Below, piece by piece: positions 1 through 11,500 of a stretch of DNA of 64,000 nt. Numbering within the stretch: position 1 is the stretch's first letter; the number at the start of each line of letters is the position of its first letter. This DNA is from Gavia stellata (taxonomy: Eukaryota; Chordata; Aves; Gaviiformes; Gaviidae), in assembly GCF_030936135.1 (NCBI RefSeq), contig NC_082611.1, positions 13,035,001 through 13,099,000 of the forward strand, written 5' to 3'. Both the position numbers and the translations under genes were made by a program. The notes below the pieces were generated by a model. It made no database searches. It was not told where the DNA came from and saw nothing but the letters and a program-made list of their open reading frames with translations.

Positions 1-460
1 TCATGCTGTACGCACACTGTTTTTGCAAATTGCACAAAAGGAGAGATGCCAGCCTCCTCCTACAAGTAAAATGGATTGGCTTTTGGCCTCAGACCTAGCA
101 GATTCTGAACCAGATCACATCTACACTGCAAAACAAGTTGATTGAGCTCTTTTCTAGATTCCATGCAGCTCAATTTTGGGGAAGATCAGTCCACTTATGG
201 CCTTACACTAATGGCAAGGTGGAGTCAAACTGTCAGAAGGCTTGCATGTCCCATGCCGAGGGGTTACGAGGAGGATGTTGGACTAGGTGATCTCCTGAGA
301 CCATTCCAACCTAAATTATTCTATGATTTTATTCTATATGCTTAAGTCCTATTCTATACAGTCTATATCCTTACTCTTTAGACCAGGCCTGTGAAGAAAC
401 CATTATGTATTCAATGTGAACAATCACCCTCCCTAGCTTTGCTATCCCTGCACTCCTTCA
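1..460. other. No gene recognised
   Basis: Mixed-composition sequence left of the first CR1 copy. If the left CpG island drives a leftward gene, this would be part of its first intron. I see no exon. Confidence 0.5.
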
Positions 461-740
461 TTCATAGAATCATAGAATCATAGAATCATTTAAGCTGGAA
501 AAGACCTTTAAGATCATTGAGTCCAACCATTAACCTAACACTGCCAAGTCCACCACTAAACCATGTCCCTAAGCATCAGATCTACATGTCTTTTAAATAC
601 CTCCAGGGATGGTGACTCAATTACTTCCCCAGGCAGCCTGTTCCAATGCTTAATAACCCTTTCAGTGCAGAAATTTTTCCTAATATCCAATCTAAACCTC
701 CCCTGGCGCAACTTGAGGCCATTTCCTCTCGTCCTTTGTT
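461..740 (-). mobile_element. CR1 LINE, 3'-terminal fragment
   Basis: On the minus strand this is the 3' end of a CR1 non-LTR retrotransposon. The tail lies at the left edge as three copies of an 8-base unit (plus-strand CATAGAAT, 462-485), followed by the AAGACCTTTAAGATCAT and GAGTCCAACCAT blocks shared with the copy at 2200. It is 5'-truncated to about 280 bp, as is usual for avian CR1, and keeps only the last codons of ORF2 and the 3'UTR. Similarity to the second copy fades at about 738. Confidence 0.92.
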
Positions 741-1189
741 TCCTTTCTGCTGTGTAGCCAGCAAGACTTTACTGAAATCATCTGAACAGTGCTTGTTCAG
801 TCTCTGATGCAAATACCATAGCTTCTGACAAAGAAAAACAAAGTAAGTGGATTGCATGCTTTTCCCTTTGACAACTTTTCTCCGACTCTGCTGTCACCAT
901 TTCACCAGTTTTCCAGCCGTCAGAGACTCTTGTTGTCTCAACCTGTATTTGAAATTCACATTTAAAGATAATGTATTTCAGTTACAGGTGGTTTATTTTT
1001 TATGAAAATCACACATAACACTCACATACTAGTACATTATTCACCTTCCATACAGAAATAGCTATGCATCCTCATGCTGATGTGACCACATCCACTTTGG
1101 GAGTTTGTTAGAAGTCAGTTAAAACTTTTGGGTATTCACAAGAGCTTACTGGTATAAATCACATCTCACGCTGTAATCTTTTTTGACAG
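741..1189. other. No gene recognised
   Basis: AT-rich spacer between the first CR1 fragment and the left CpG island; nothing identifiable. Confidence 0.5.
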
Positions 1190-1639
1190 CATGGGTCATA
1201 GCTCACCATAAAGCAGCAAACAATGCTTCTGCTCCCTGCCCGTGCTCCCCAACTCTCACTGACCTCAGAGTCCCCTGCCCCAGTGTCCCGGCAGGACCCT
1301 ACAGCTGCCAAAATCCCTCCTTGGCCCAGGCGAAGGGGCCAGCCCGCGAGGTGCTTCTCCTCTTCCCCTTTGCCCAGGGGGCAAACGGGAGGCAGGGCTG
1401 GGGCTGGAGAAACGGCCCAGCCCCGGCAGAGAGGCGGGCAGGGGAAGAAGGGCCGAGCCCGGAGCCGGCTACAAGCGCTGCCCCATGGCGGTGGGGACAG
1501 CGCCGGTCTCCGAGGATGTGACAGGACACCACGGGCTCACTCTCCTCCGCTCCCCCCGCCCTTGACGGCCCGAGGAAGCCCGCTGGGGCCGGGCCGGCCG
1601 GGCCGCCCCGACCACTCACCAGCGGGAGAAGCGGAGCTG

Positions 1640-1677
1640 CCCCGAGCTGCTCCCTCAGCCCCGAGCTGCTCCCTCAG
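1640..1677. repeat. 19-bp tandem duplication in the left CpG island
   Basis: CCCCGAGCTGCTCCCTCAG occurs twice in a row with no mismatch, immediately upstream (minus-strand sense) of the candidate donor at 1619. Confidence 0.9.
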
Positions 1678-2042
1678 CCCCGCGCCGCCCCGGCAGCCGC
1701 CCGCGGGAGAACCGATGCTGCCGGGCGGCGGCTCCCAGCCGCCGGGCTCACGGGCTCCTTCCGCAGGGCAGGAGGAGTGGAAAGGCCGCGAGGAACCCCG
1801 CCGCCCGCCAGAGCGGTCTGCCCTGGGCCTTCGCTTGCGGGGAGGGATCCCGCCGGATCCCGCCTGAAGCGGTGAGGCGCCAAAGCGGCCCCGAGCGACC
1901 GTTACAGCGTGAGGGGCGCCCGCGGCCTGAGGAGCCGCGCTCGCGCGCGGTGCCTCACCCGCCCGGTCGCTGTCCGCCGCCCCTGCACACTCGGGCTGGC
2001 GCTTCCCGCCACACCCGCGAGCCCCGGGGCGGGGCTGGGGCC

Positions 2043-2086
2043 CGGCGCCCTCATCGCCACCGGCGCCCTCATCGCCACCGGCGCCC
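2043..2086. repeat. 18-bp tandem repeat in the left CpG island
   Basis: CGGCGCCCTCATCGCCAC is repeated 2.4 times with no mismatch, next to the GC box at 2027-2036. Confidence 0.9.
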
Positions 2087-2199
2087 AGATGTCGCGACTC
2101 CACCGACTCCACAGGCAGCTCACGAGCGGTTGGTTACAAATTCGAGCTTTACTGTAGCCGTAGGCATTACTTCTTACCTGTAAGAATGAATTATTAAAA

Positions 2200-4170
2200 T
2201 TCATAGAATCGTAGAATCATTTAGGTTGGAAAAGACCTTTAAGATCATCGAGTCCAACCATAAACTTAACACTGCTAGGTCCACCACTAAACCATGTCCC
2301 TAAGCGCCTCATCCACACGTTTTTTGAACACCTCCAGTGAGGGTGACTCCATCACCTCCCTGGGCAGCCTGTTCCAATGCTTCACCACTCTCTCTGTAAA
2401 GAAATTTTTCCTAATACCCAGTCTAAACCTCCCCTGGTGCAACTTGAGGCCATTTCCTTTCGTTCTATCGCTAGTTACATGGGAGAAGAGACCAGCACCC
2501 ACCGCTCTGCAACCCCCTTTCAGGTAACTGCAGAGAGCGATGAGGTCTCCCCTCAGCCTCCTCTTCTCCAGACTGAACAAACCCAGCTCCCTCAGCCGCT
2601 CCTCATCAGACTTGTGCTCCAGACCCCTCACCAGCTTCGTCGCCCTTCTCTGGACACGCTCCAGCACCTCTATGTCCTTGGAGTGAGGGGCCCAAAACTG
2701 AACACAGTATTCCAGGTGCGGCCTCACCAGCGCCGAGTACAGGGGGGCAATCACCTCCCTACTCCTGCTGGCCACACTGTTTCTGATACAGGCCAGGATG
2801 CCGTTGGGCATCTGCCAGGCACACTGGGCACACTGCTGGCTCATATTCAGCCGGCTGTCAACCAGCACCCCCAGGTCCTTTTCTGCCAGGCAGCTTTCCA
2901 GCCACTCTTCCCCAAGACTCTAGCGTTGCATGGGGCTGTTGTGACCAAAGTGTAGGACTCGGCACTTGTCCTTGTTGAACCGCATACAGTTGGCCTTGCC
3001 CCATCGATCCAGCCTGTCCAGATCCCTCTGCAGAGCCTTCCGACCCTTGAGCAGATCCACACTCCTGCCCAACTTGGTGTTGTCTGCAAACTTGCTGAGG
3101 GAGCACTCAATCCCCTCATGCAGGTCGTTGATAAAGATATTAAACAAGACTGGCCCCAGTACTGAGCCCTGGGGAGCACCATTTGTGACCGGCCACCAAC
3201 TGGATTTAACTCCATTCACCACAACCCTTTGGGCCTGGCTGTCCAGCCATTTTTTTACCCAGCAAAGAATGCACATGTCCAAGGCATGAGCAGTCAGTTT
3301 CTCCAGGAGAATGCTGTGGGAAACCTTGTCAAAGGCTTTACTAAAGTCTAGGTAGGCTATATGCACAGCCTTTCCCTCATCCACTAAGAGGGTTATCCTG
3401 TAGAAGGAGATCAGGTTAGTCAGGCAGGACCTGCCTTTCATAAAACCATGCTGACTGGGCCTGATTGCCTGGTTGTCCTGTACGTGCCGCATGATGGCAC
3501 TCAAGATGATCTCCTCCATAATCTTCCCTGGCACCAAGGTCAGGCTGACAGGCTGTAGTTCCCCAGATCCTCCTTCAGGCCCTTCTTGAAGATGGTCATC
3601 ACATTTGCTAACCTCAAGTCCACTGGGACCTCCCCGGTTAGCCAGGACTGCTGGTAGATGATGGAAAGTGGCTTGGTGAGCACTTCCACCAGCACCCTCA
3701 GCACTTTTGGGTGGATCCCATCTGGTCCCATAGACTTGTGGGTGTCTAAGTGGTGTAGCACATTGCTAACCATTCTCCCCTTGGATTGTGGGGTCTTCAT
3801 TCTGCTCCCCGTCCCTATCTTCCAGCTCACGGGGCTGGGTACCTGGAGAACTACTGGTCTTACTATTAAAGACTGAGGCAGAGAAGGCATTAAGTACCTC
3901 AGCCTTTTCCTCATCCTTTGTCACTATGTTTCCCCCCACGTCCAGTAAAAGATGAAGATTCTCCTTAGCCCTCCTTTTGTTGCTAATGTATTTACTGAAA
4001 CATTTTTTGTTGTCTTTTACGGCTGTCGCCAGGTTAAGTTCTAGTTGGGCTTTGGCCCTTCTGATTTTCTCCCTGCAAAACTTCACAACATCCTTGCAGT
4101 CCTCCTGAGTTGCCTGCCCCTTCTTCCAAAGGTCATAAACTCTCTTCTTTTTCCTGATGTCAGTGCATCC
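2200..4170 (-). mobile_element. CR1 LINE, 5'-truncated copy retaining the reverse transcriptase region
   Basis: About 2 kb of a CR1 element is read leftward. The 3' tail is at 2200-2217 (ATTCTATG-like units on the minus strand). ORF2 covers the linker before RT (about 4086-3766), RT itself, and the C-terminal region (2868-2287). RT motifs on the minus strand are motif [10 protein letters not shown] (3354-3328), motif [11 protein letters not shown] (about 3180-3151) and the catalytic box at 3090-3070. The catalytic box reads FADN instead of FADD, so a metal-binding Asp is lost. A stop codon interrupts the frame at 2920-2922. The stretch between about 3775 and 3540 is in a different frame, implying two compensating indels. 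The endonuclease domain is absent. The copy cannot be autonomous. It is the best-preserved CR1 in the window and abuts the left CpG island. Confidence 0.95.
2287..3914 (-). pseudogene. CR1 ORF2 remnant: reverse transcriptase and C-terminal domain, disrupted
   Basis: This is the reading-frame relic inside the CR1 element. The segment 3537-2287 is one continuous frame broken only by a TAG at 2920-2922, between the RT palm and thumb region and the C-terminal part. The segment 3914-3540 is readable only in another frame; its characteristic PDGIHPKVL and [10 protein letters not shown] blocks match the CR1 pre-RT region. The last codons end near the family's usual ...[19 protein letters not shown] motif. 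Non-LTR reverse transcriptases copy their own RNA at a nicked target site; this copy is inactive. Confidence 0.9.
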
Positions 4171-5157
4171 AAGGTGATGACTGATTGTGAGCCGGCTTGA
4201 TCACTGAAAGGTGAATGCCTGCTCCACCGTGTCACAAACTGGAAGCAAAATCGAGTCTCCTTGCACCTATTTTCTGTCACTTCTGGTCAGCAACGTGTGT
4301 ATTGTGGAGGCTCATCCCAAGCCGGGCCAGGCCTCACTTTGCTTGCCTGTGAGGGAGTGGGGGACATGGACTGGCCTTTCACCAGCATTCAGGGCCAAGC
4401 TCAGCCCCATTTCATAGTTTCTGCCCCAGCTATGTGATCTGGGAGAAGGGACCCAGCACTTGGAAGGAAGTTTGCTGAGATACTTATGCACTAGAGGAGG
4501 AATTAGGGGAATATAACTTCCTTATGACAAATCCCAGTGGTAAGAACAATTTCTTTCCTCAGTAATTGTCCTACTAGAAATGAGGGTTACTAAAAGGCTG
4601 AAGTGGATACAAAAGATGGTGCTTTTCTTGCTGCATATGACAAGTCAGAATACATTTTTTCATATATTTTGTATGTTTTCTTCCTAAAATAATGTTTATT
4701 GCTCCTTGGAAATAAATACATGCAATTGTTATATACTGATTTTGAGTTCAAGTTAGGCATTTCTTTATTCTAGTGCAGCAAATTGGCAAATCCTATCCCA
4801 TGAACAACCTCCTATAACAAATACAGGTCTAATATTTGTCCTGTACAGCTCACTATAGTAAGTATAGTAAGTATAAGACTCTCCTTGTATGCAGGAGAGT
4901 CTCATTTTTAAGACACTCACCCCCCCCCCGCCCCTTATCAGAAAAATTAAGACTGCCCAATCTTCTCATAGCTTCAGTCTTGCCCTTGATAGTCATTCAT
5001 TTCATGTTAGTTTTCATTTATGTGCTGTTCTTTTAAGTGGCATTACGCACTGGCTTTCCAGGTTTGGACTTCAAGTAGTAATTCATATGTTTATCACAGT
5101 GAAGAAGAGTCCAGAGTCACACGAAGATGTGATAACTTCCAAGGCTTAGAAACTTGG
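4171..5157. other. Intergenic, no gene recognised
   Basis: Unique-looking sequence between two CR1 copies, with only the small tandem repeat at 4854 and a poly-C run at 4920-4929. Confidence 0.5.
4854..4877. repeat. 9-bp tandem repeat
   Basis: TATAGTAAG is repeated about 2.5 times, followed 40 bases on by a run of ten C (4920-4929). Confidence 0.8.
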
Positions 5158-5562
5158 CAGAAAAGGACCTTGGGTTCATGGTGGGCAAGTTGAACACAAG
5201 TCAACAGTGTGCCCCTGCAGCAAAGAAGGTTTATCACACATTGGGCTGTGTTAGCAAGAATGTAGCTGGCGAATCAAGGGAAGTGATCCTTGTCTTCTGT
5301 TTGACACTTCTGTACTGCATCTAGAGTACTATGTCCAGTTTGGGCTGGCTAGTGCAAGAATGAGTTTGACATAATTTTTCCTACAAAGGGCCACCAAGAT
5401 GGTTATGGAGCTGGAGCACATGATGTACAAGGAGAGGCTGAGGAAAATGAGTTTGACACAGCCCAGAGCAACCTGACCTAGCTGGACCCACTTTGAGGGA
5501 GGTTCCCATTCAAACAGGGGTCCCTCCCAACCCAAGTAATTTCATGCCTCTCTGATTCTGTG
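5158..5562 (+). mobile_element. Old degraded CR1 LINE 3' fragment
   Basis: Plus-strand remnants of the CR1 ORF2 3' part are recognisable: AAAAGGACCTTGGG at 5161, a CAACAGTGTGCCCCTGCAGC block near 5200, GTACTATGTCCAGTTTGGGCT near 5325, AAAGGGCCACCAAGATGG near 5385 and a GGAGAGGCTGAGG block near 5430. It ends in a TGATTCTGTG-like terminal unit at 5552-5561. Many substitutions and deletions break every frame, so it is older than the minus-strand copies. Confidence 0.8.
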
Positions 5563-8500
5563 CTTCCACCTCTTGACAAATTGCAAGCCAGATCATGTTA
5601 AAAGGGGTGCAGAGGAGGGAATTTTGGGGAGGAGCTGTTCAGGGACATGGAAGACACTTGGAAGTCCCCATGGGTACAGGCTGAAAAGGATTTGCTGGTT
5701 GGTTCCAGGGAAGAGAAAGTCTTGGAAATTTTCACACACTGTAGCTCCTTGCTGTCTGCTTGAGTGAGTGCAAGCTTTGGGATCTCAGACCCAGAGTGTC
5801 TCTCTCAGGACAAGATGAATAGGAATGGCAATGCTCCAGCTGTCCTAGACTGGTTCCAAGTGTGGAAGATTCCTCAGTGTGAAATTCCAAGGTAAGACAG
5901 CCCATCTCTGTAATGTGCTGCTACCTTCATTACCTGAAGATGTATTCAACAAGCAGAAAATACTACGAAATATAGCTAAAAATATGAAAAGACAAACATT
6001 CATTTTTTCATAAAACCTGAATTTTAAAATCTGAATGTTGCTTTGTCAATGTTTACAAATATAAACCCATTTGTTTCCTCCTAGTATAGCTGGTATTTGT
6101 TTGCTTCCATGCATGACAGGACATACAGAACTGTTTCTTTCAGCAGCAGTGCCAGTGTATGCTGGTTAGGTGTTCCTCAGCATATAGCCTCAAACTTTTC
6201 CCATTTGGAACGCAGGAGAAATCAGAGACCTCCTGGTACAGGATGGAAAGACCATCTGTGAAAGGAATCTAGAACTCAGGGTTTTTTTCTTTCTTTTTTT
6301 TCTGAGATAAAATTTACTGACTGAACAAAGTATGATTAATATTGTAGGCTAGCTTTGAAGAAATAGAAAAGTAGGCGTCTTTTTCCTATGTTAGTCCTTG
6401 TCCATACAATATAAAACCCAATCAGTTAGTTTTTCTTATAACAGTGAAGTTCAATATTAGAACAGTTTTCCTGTGTCAAAGACAACAAATGTTTGAGATT
6501 GACCAAGAGCTGCTTCTTCAGCCTTTCCTTTGGGCTTTCTTTTCTAAAAGTAATCAGTCTCATCTGTTTCAAATCTGATTAGGCTATCATATATCATGCT
6601 CTGCCACCTTTTTCTACAACAGTCGTTTTAGTTTTTCCACTCCTAAAGTTAGATTTTAGCATGATCAATACATGAAATGCTGGTTAAATGTTACTGCATC
6701 TCTGATCGCTGCAATATAGTAGGTATTTAATTTAATAAATTAGGGTAATAAAGGTGACTAATAGCTAAAGGATACCTAGTACTTATAATATGAGTTTTAT
6801 TGCTCTGTTAAACCCACTGAACATTTTATGATTTATTGCTTGTATTGAAGCATTTGATATTTCAGTAAGAAAACAGGCTCCTGAGATGCCTAGTTTTAGT
6901 AGATTTGTTACTTGCATAAAAGAGTAGCCTCAAACTGTGAACACTGACATATTTTATTAATGGTGTAGTAGTGCATTAAAGCTTGTAATGCACTAATCTG
7001 TTAGTCCAATAATTGATTTGGAAACAAGAATATTTTGAGTGCATTTGTTATCTCTATGGCAATTTTTCAGATGGTCCTCTCTGTGCAGTTTGAGTCTTCA
7101 TAATAAGTGAGGATGATGGCTGTGTTTCAAATCTGCATTAAGAAAGGGGACTATTGTTTTTATCTATGTACGAGAAAAGATTCTGTCCTGATTTTGTTCA
7201 GGCTTCAAAGGATGCCCCTTTGCATAACTGTGTGTGAGGAGCTGAGAGTAAGTAAGAGCACTAGCACTAACCTCTCTAAAATGCTGCTTAAAGACAAGAG
7301 GCCCACCCAGTAATAGAAAAGATCTAGAACAGCATTTTAACTCTAATTGATAGTTAATCTTTTTATGGCTGACAATAGATTTCTTTTTGATCATGATAAT
7401 GTTTAGCAGCGCAGACAAACAGGAACTGAACACACTGGAATTCACATTGAGAACCTAAGCTTTGGTTTGTTAAAGTTGTTCATACTGATTGTTCTGGTTC
7501 CAAAGATGAGGAAAAACATGACAAAATTTAGATGAGTTTCTGGTAGCATCAAGCTCTTTTGATGTTAGTGTATTGTCACTTTTAATTTGAATGTTAACTA
7601 TTAAACAAAACCCCCACATATAGAGAAACCCATGTGACTTCAGCTCAGCTATTCCTCTGTAAAAAATAACTGCGAAATAAAAATAACTACAAAAAAGTGC
7701 ATTGTTTCTGCTCTGCTAGGTATAGTAGAGGTCTAGAAATTCCTTAGACAAATAAGTTATCTGTAGGCTGGATGAACAAATGATTAGAGAACTACATATA
7801 TCTAGGATGGCCTGACATCTCCAGGTAATAAAAGAAAATATTTTCAGGCTTTCTAGATTTTAGTTTAAAATATATTTAGTACCCACCCCACAGTTTCTTT
7901 CTATTCCTGTAATCCCTTCCTTCTTCATCACGTTGTTTGAATTTAGACACTAGTTTTTAACTTTCAGGCTAAATGTAAAATAAATAAAATAATTAAATAG
8001 GCGTGTTCTTTTCACTCAATGACTGTTTCTTACATCTATGTCAATAACATTGCTGGAACCTACAAATAAAAAGAAAAAAGTTGTATCAGTGAAACCTAAA
8101 CCTAATAATAATAATTTTCAATAATAATAATTTTCAATGTGATTTACAGCTTTTCTCTAGGAAGGGAAGCTGAGAGGTTGGCATTTTTAGCAACTAGGAA
8201 TAGACCAGAGAGAGGTGTTTTAACTCTACCTAAGAAGAAAATATCTTTAGAAAGGATTTATAAGCAGCAGAAGAGTAACTCTGCTTGCTAAGCTGATGAG
8301 ACAGTATTTGGACTTGTTCGATTTAGGTCTACGATAGACTGACTAGGGAATCAAAGTCTCTAAGAAACAGGCTAGTCTTTGAACACCTGCCACTTTTCAA
8401 TATTGCTACTAGCTTTGCAAAATAAACTTTGTCTTGCTAAAATTTGTTTTGCGAGGCACTGTCTATGCTGTTGGTTTTTTCTTCCTGGATTGAACTACAG

Positions 8501-11500
8501 TACCCTTTTACTTGCTATTTTGGTTTACAAATTTAAATAGATCAGGGTAGAATATTCAAGCTGCTGTTTTCAGAACTTGTTTCTTTTTAAGTATACAAAC
8601 TTATATACTAGCAACCTCATATGCTGTATTACATTTGTGTTGTGCCCAATGCATGATAAACTTGTGTAATTCACTGTATTACATGGAATACATTATTTGA
8701 ATGGCTGCTTTAAAGATTTTTTAAAAATCAGATAGAAGTTTTACAGGCACATATCAGTCTAAGTTGGGTTGGCTTCTCATCTCATTCTGTTACGCAGTCA
8801 TTTCCTCTTCTCTGTCCTCTGAAGGGAGGTAAAAGCACTTGTGTCTCCTCAGTGTACCTACTTCAGTTCAGACTTTGGCTTCTGCCTGCTTTAGCAATTA
8901 AGTTCAGAGCAGTAGTGCAGTTTTGAAGGGAATCCCTTATTATTTCAATTTAGTTTGTGTTCATTCAGTTCTTAAAGCAGTGTTTGCATGTATAAATTAG
9001 ATTCCTTTCAAAGGAAAGGAAACCAGAAGCTCTGCTCCAAATGAATTTTGAAGCCTGATGAGACCGTTAGGTTCTGAATCTGCATGCAGAAGCTCTGGAG
9101 AGGTGATAGGAGTAGTTGGAGCTCTCACTGGAGATACTTCATTACCCTCTAGAGTGACCATATCCCTGCATCTAGGCAGCATTTGCTGGGGCAGCTGTGG
9201 GAAGAATCAGAAAAGAAGGAATTTTGGCCCAGCACTCTGCCCGCTCCCCACTGCCAGAAGTTGGCTGGAAGGACAAGGTGTGACAGCAGGCTCAGACCAG
9301 CTTGAGCACTGCCAGGCCCTCTTTTTCTCTCCCAGCACATTGAGGTGTTGTCCCATAGGCTGTATTCACTTCAGCAGCAGTGAAACAGGCAAAGATCTAT
9401 GGGATAATGTTATACTTTCTGAAGTTCACTTACACTTTTTGGTTTGTAATATTTTAGCATCATGCTCCATCTTCTGGAGAAGAGGTGACATTTAACAGGC
9501 TTAGAATGTTTCATTGACTTCTTTTCTCTATTTATCTAAAAATTATGAGTCCTATTGAACATATTCTTAGAGGGTTTCTATTGAGCTTCCATACTGCATC
9601 TTTTCATGTGGCAGAACACATCTGCTGTGCTTCAAATTCATATGAATTGATTACCAACTGTAATGACAAGCAGGACATCAAGAATATAAGCAATATCTAC
9701 TACATCCTATTCTGTACATACACTTCTATTCTTAAATTGAGTTTAGCTCAAAAATTTTCTGAAGTCATGTTTAGTCAGGTTAATAATTGGAGGTAAGTTC
9801 TGACCTGCTCTTGGGAAAAATCTGCAGGATAATCGGGATTCCACCAATAGCTCCATCAGGTGGTGCAATTGCTGCATGGGCTGCATAGAACATCTTTCCT
9901 CAAAGGCTGGGAGAAGGGAGTAAATGGAGTCATCCTCTTATTTTACTGAAAAACAGCTCAAAAGAAATACCACCCTGCGACAAGTAAAATAAATCTAATC
10001 TTTCATATAGGGAGCACTAGTTTTGAAACAATATTTACAGCAAAAGATGATCTTAACAGTCAAGAATGAACTAGCAAAATTGCCCAAAGATTGACGGTAC
10101 TAGTAAGTACTCTATATGAGGACTGAACACAGCATTCAGCATTCTGAAAGAAATGCAATCACTCAGATGAACCTTTACCTCTTACTTTTCCCAATTCTTG
10201 TGCTGAAATTAAAAGTACTGAGGTATTTTCTTGTGTGGGGGAAAGGGATAAAATGATAACGGAATAGTTGTGTATAGAAGTTATAATTTTGTGTAGCTTT
10301 TATTTAAAAAATACACTCAAAAGGATATATGAAATAGCCTAGCATCATGTGAGACTTTTTTGAAAATTATCCTTAAGAGGTTCTCAGAAGTACATTGTGC
10401 TAAAGTTTGTCGTTATCCAAAAGACATAAATAGCCCGAGGAGCTAAGTAAAATATTCGTAAGAGCTAGAGAAAAACTTGTTTCTCTGCAGCATAGGGCAA
10501 TAAACAATCAGGGAAAAATAAAAACCTTTCATGCAGAGAACCCTTCTTCCCCCCAACTCCACATCTCTAAGAGAGGGTATGAAATGCACTTCTGTTTTTA
10601 ACTGTCATGGAGACTTTGGTATAGTAGTAGAGAGGGTGATCAGCCATCAATTCTGAGTGCTACCGTATAAGCTGCGCTAGTGCGAATGAGACACAAATCA
10701 GATTGACCACATCCACTTATGGCTTTTTAGCCCTTAACTATGTAGTGTCTGTAGGAAGAGTCTATATAGCTGCCAGCATCTATATGTCAGAGCAAAAGTG
10801 GATGCTTAATTATGACTAATAATTGTGAATCTACTAAAACTGTAAAAATATGCTTTCCAGATAAAGAGCTGGCAGATGTAAGACAAATATATGAAGATTT
10901 ATTTGGGAATATAGTGTTGTTCTAAAATTAGGAGACATTTGAAATAGTACTAAAAAGAAAATATCCAGCTGTTCTCCTTAACTGTAACAAATTGCACTAA
11001 CTGCAAAAGTCCAGTTCCGTGTAGTGTGAATCTTTGATAAGAAAATGCTTTTTATTTTTCCTCCTTACCTCTTTCAGGGGAGAAAGGTGGAGAAAGAAGG
11101 TAAACTTTAAATGTTAAGTAGAAAAGTAAGACTTGAATTGTACAGTAACCCAGCACAGATCTTTACATAATGCTTTTGCCTGTTAAGCATCTCAGTTAGA
11201 ATTAGTGCTGTAGGTTTTTAACAAGCAGTAAGTGTCACATAGTAAGCTAAGAGATGGGAAATGAAAGGGAAATAAGTCAAGAGGTGGTGGTAGAGTGCTG
11301 ATAAATAATTTAACTATCTACCACTCTTAACTTTTTTGTCAAAATTCTTAATCCAGGTCTGGAATAGCACAAGTAGATCTAAAGGAGAACTAATTGAAAA
11401 AAACTATATTGATTAGCCAGATTAAAAAGTGAAAATAATTCTTGGATATACTCGGTAACTGCTGTATTAATATGCTTCTTTTCCCCCCTGCTAGCTGCAG

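Larger units (their letters stand above)
1190..2130 (-). promoter_or_regulatory. CpG island with minus-strand splice donor: promoter of an unidentified leftward gene
   Basis: About 0.9 kb of very GC- and CpG-rich sequence, densest at 1540-2090, sits in AT-rich DNA. A GC box (GGGGCGGGGC) lies at 2027-2036. On the minus strand, CCCGCTG|GTGAGTGG forms a strong 5' splice site (exon end 1620, GT at 1619-1618), consistent with a first exon somewhere in 1620-2000 read leftward. A weaker plus-strand donor (GCG|GTGAGG, GT at 1872) also exists, so direction is inferred, not proven. In mammals ATF7IP2 lies head-to-head upstream of GRIN2A, which makes it the positional candidate, but no coding sequence here identifies it. 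The long overlapping ORFs in the island reflect the scarcity of AT-rich stop codons. Confidence 0.5.

Noticed and set aside
1223..1867. Open frame of 214 codons (+) and an overlapping one of 191 codons (-) at 1537-2112
   Set aside because: Both lie in the CpG island, where stop codons are rare because of base composition. The translations are Pro/Arg/Gly/Ala-rich in every frame and match no protein.
2377..2955. 192-codon plus-strand open frame
   Set aside because: It is antisense to the CR1 reverse transcriptase C-terminal region, which explains the openness.
6969..6995. 10-bp perfect stem with a 7-base loop (TAGTGCATTA / TAATGCACTA)
   Set aside because: Within chance expectation and does not extend.
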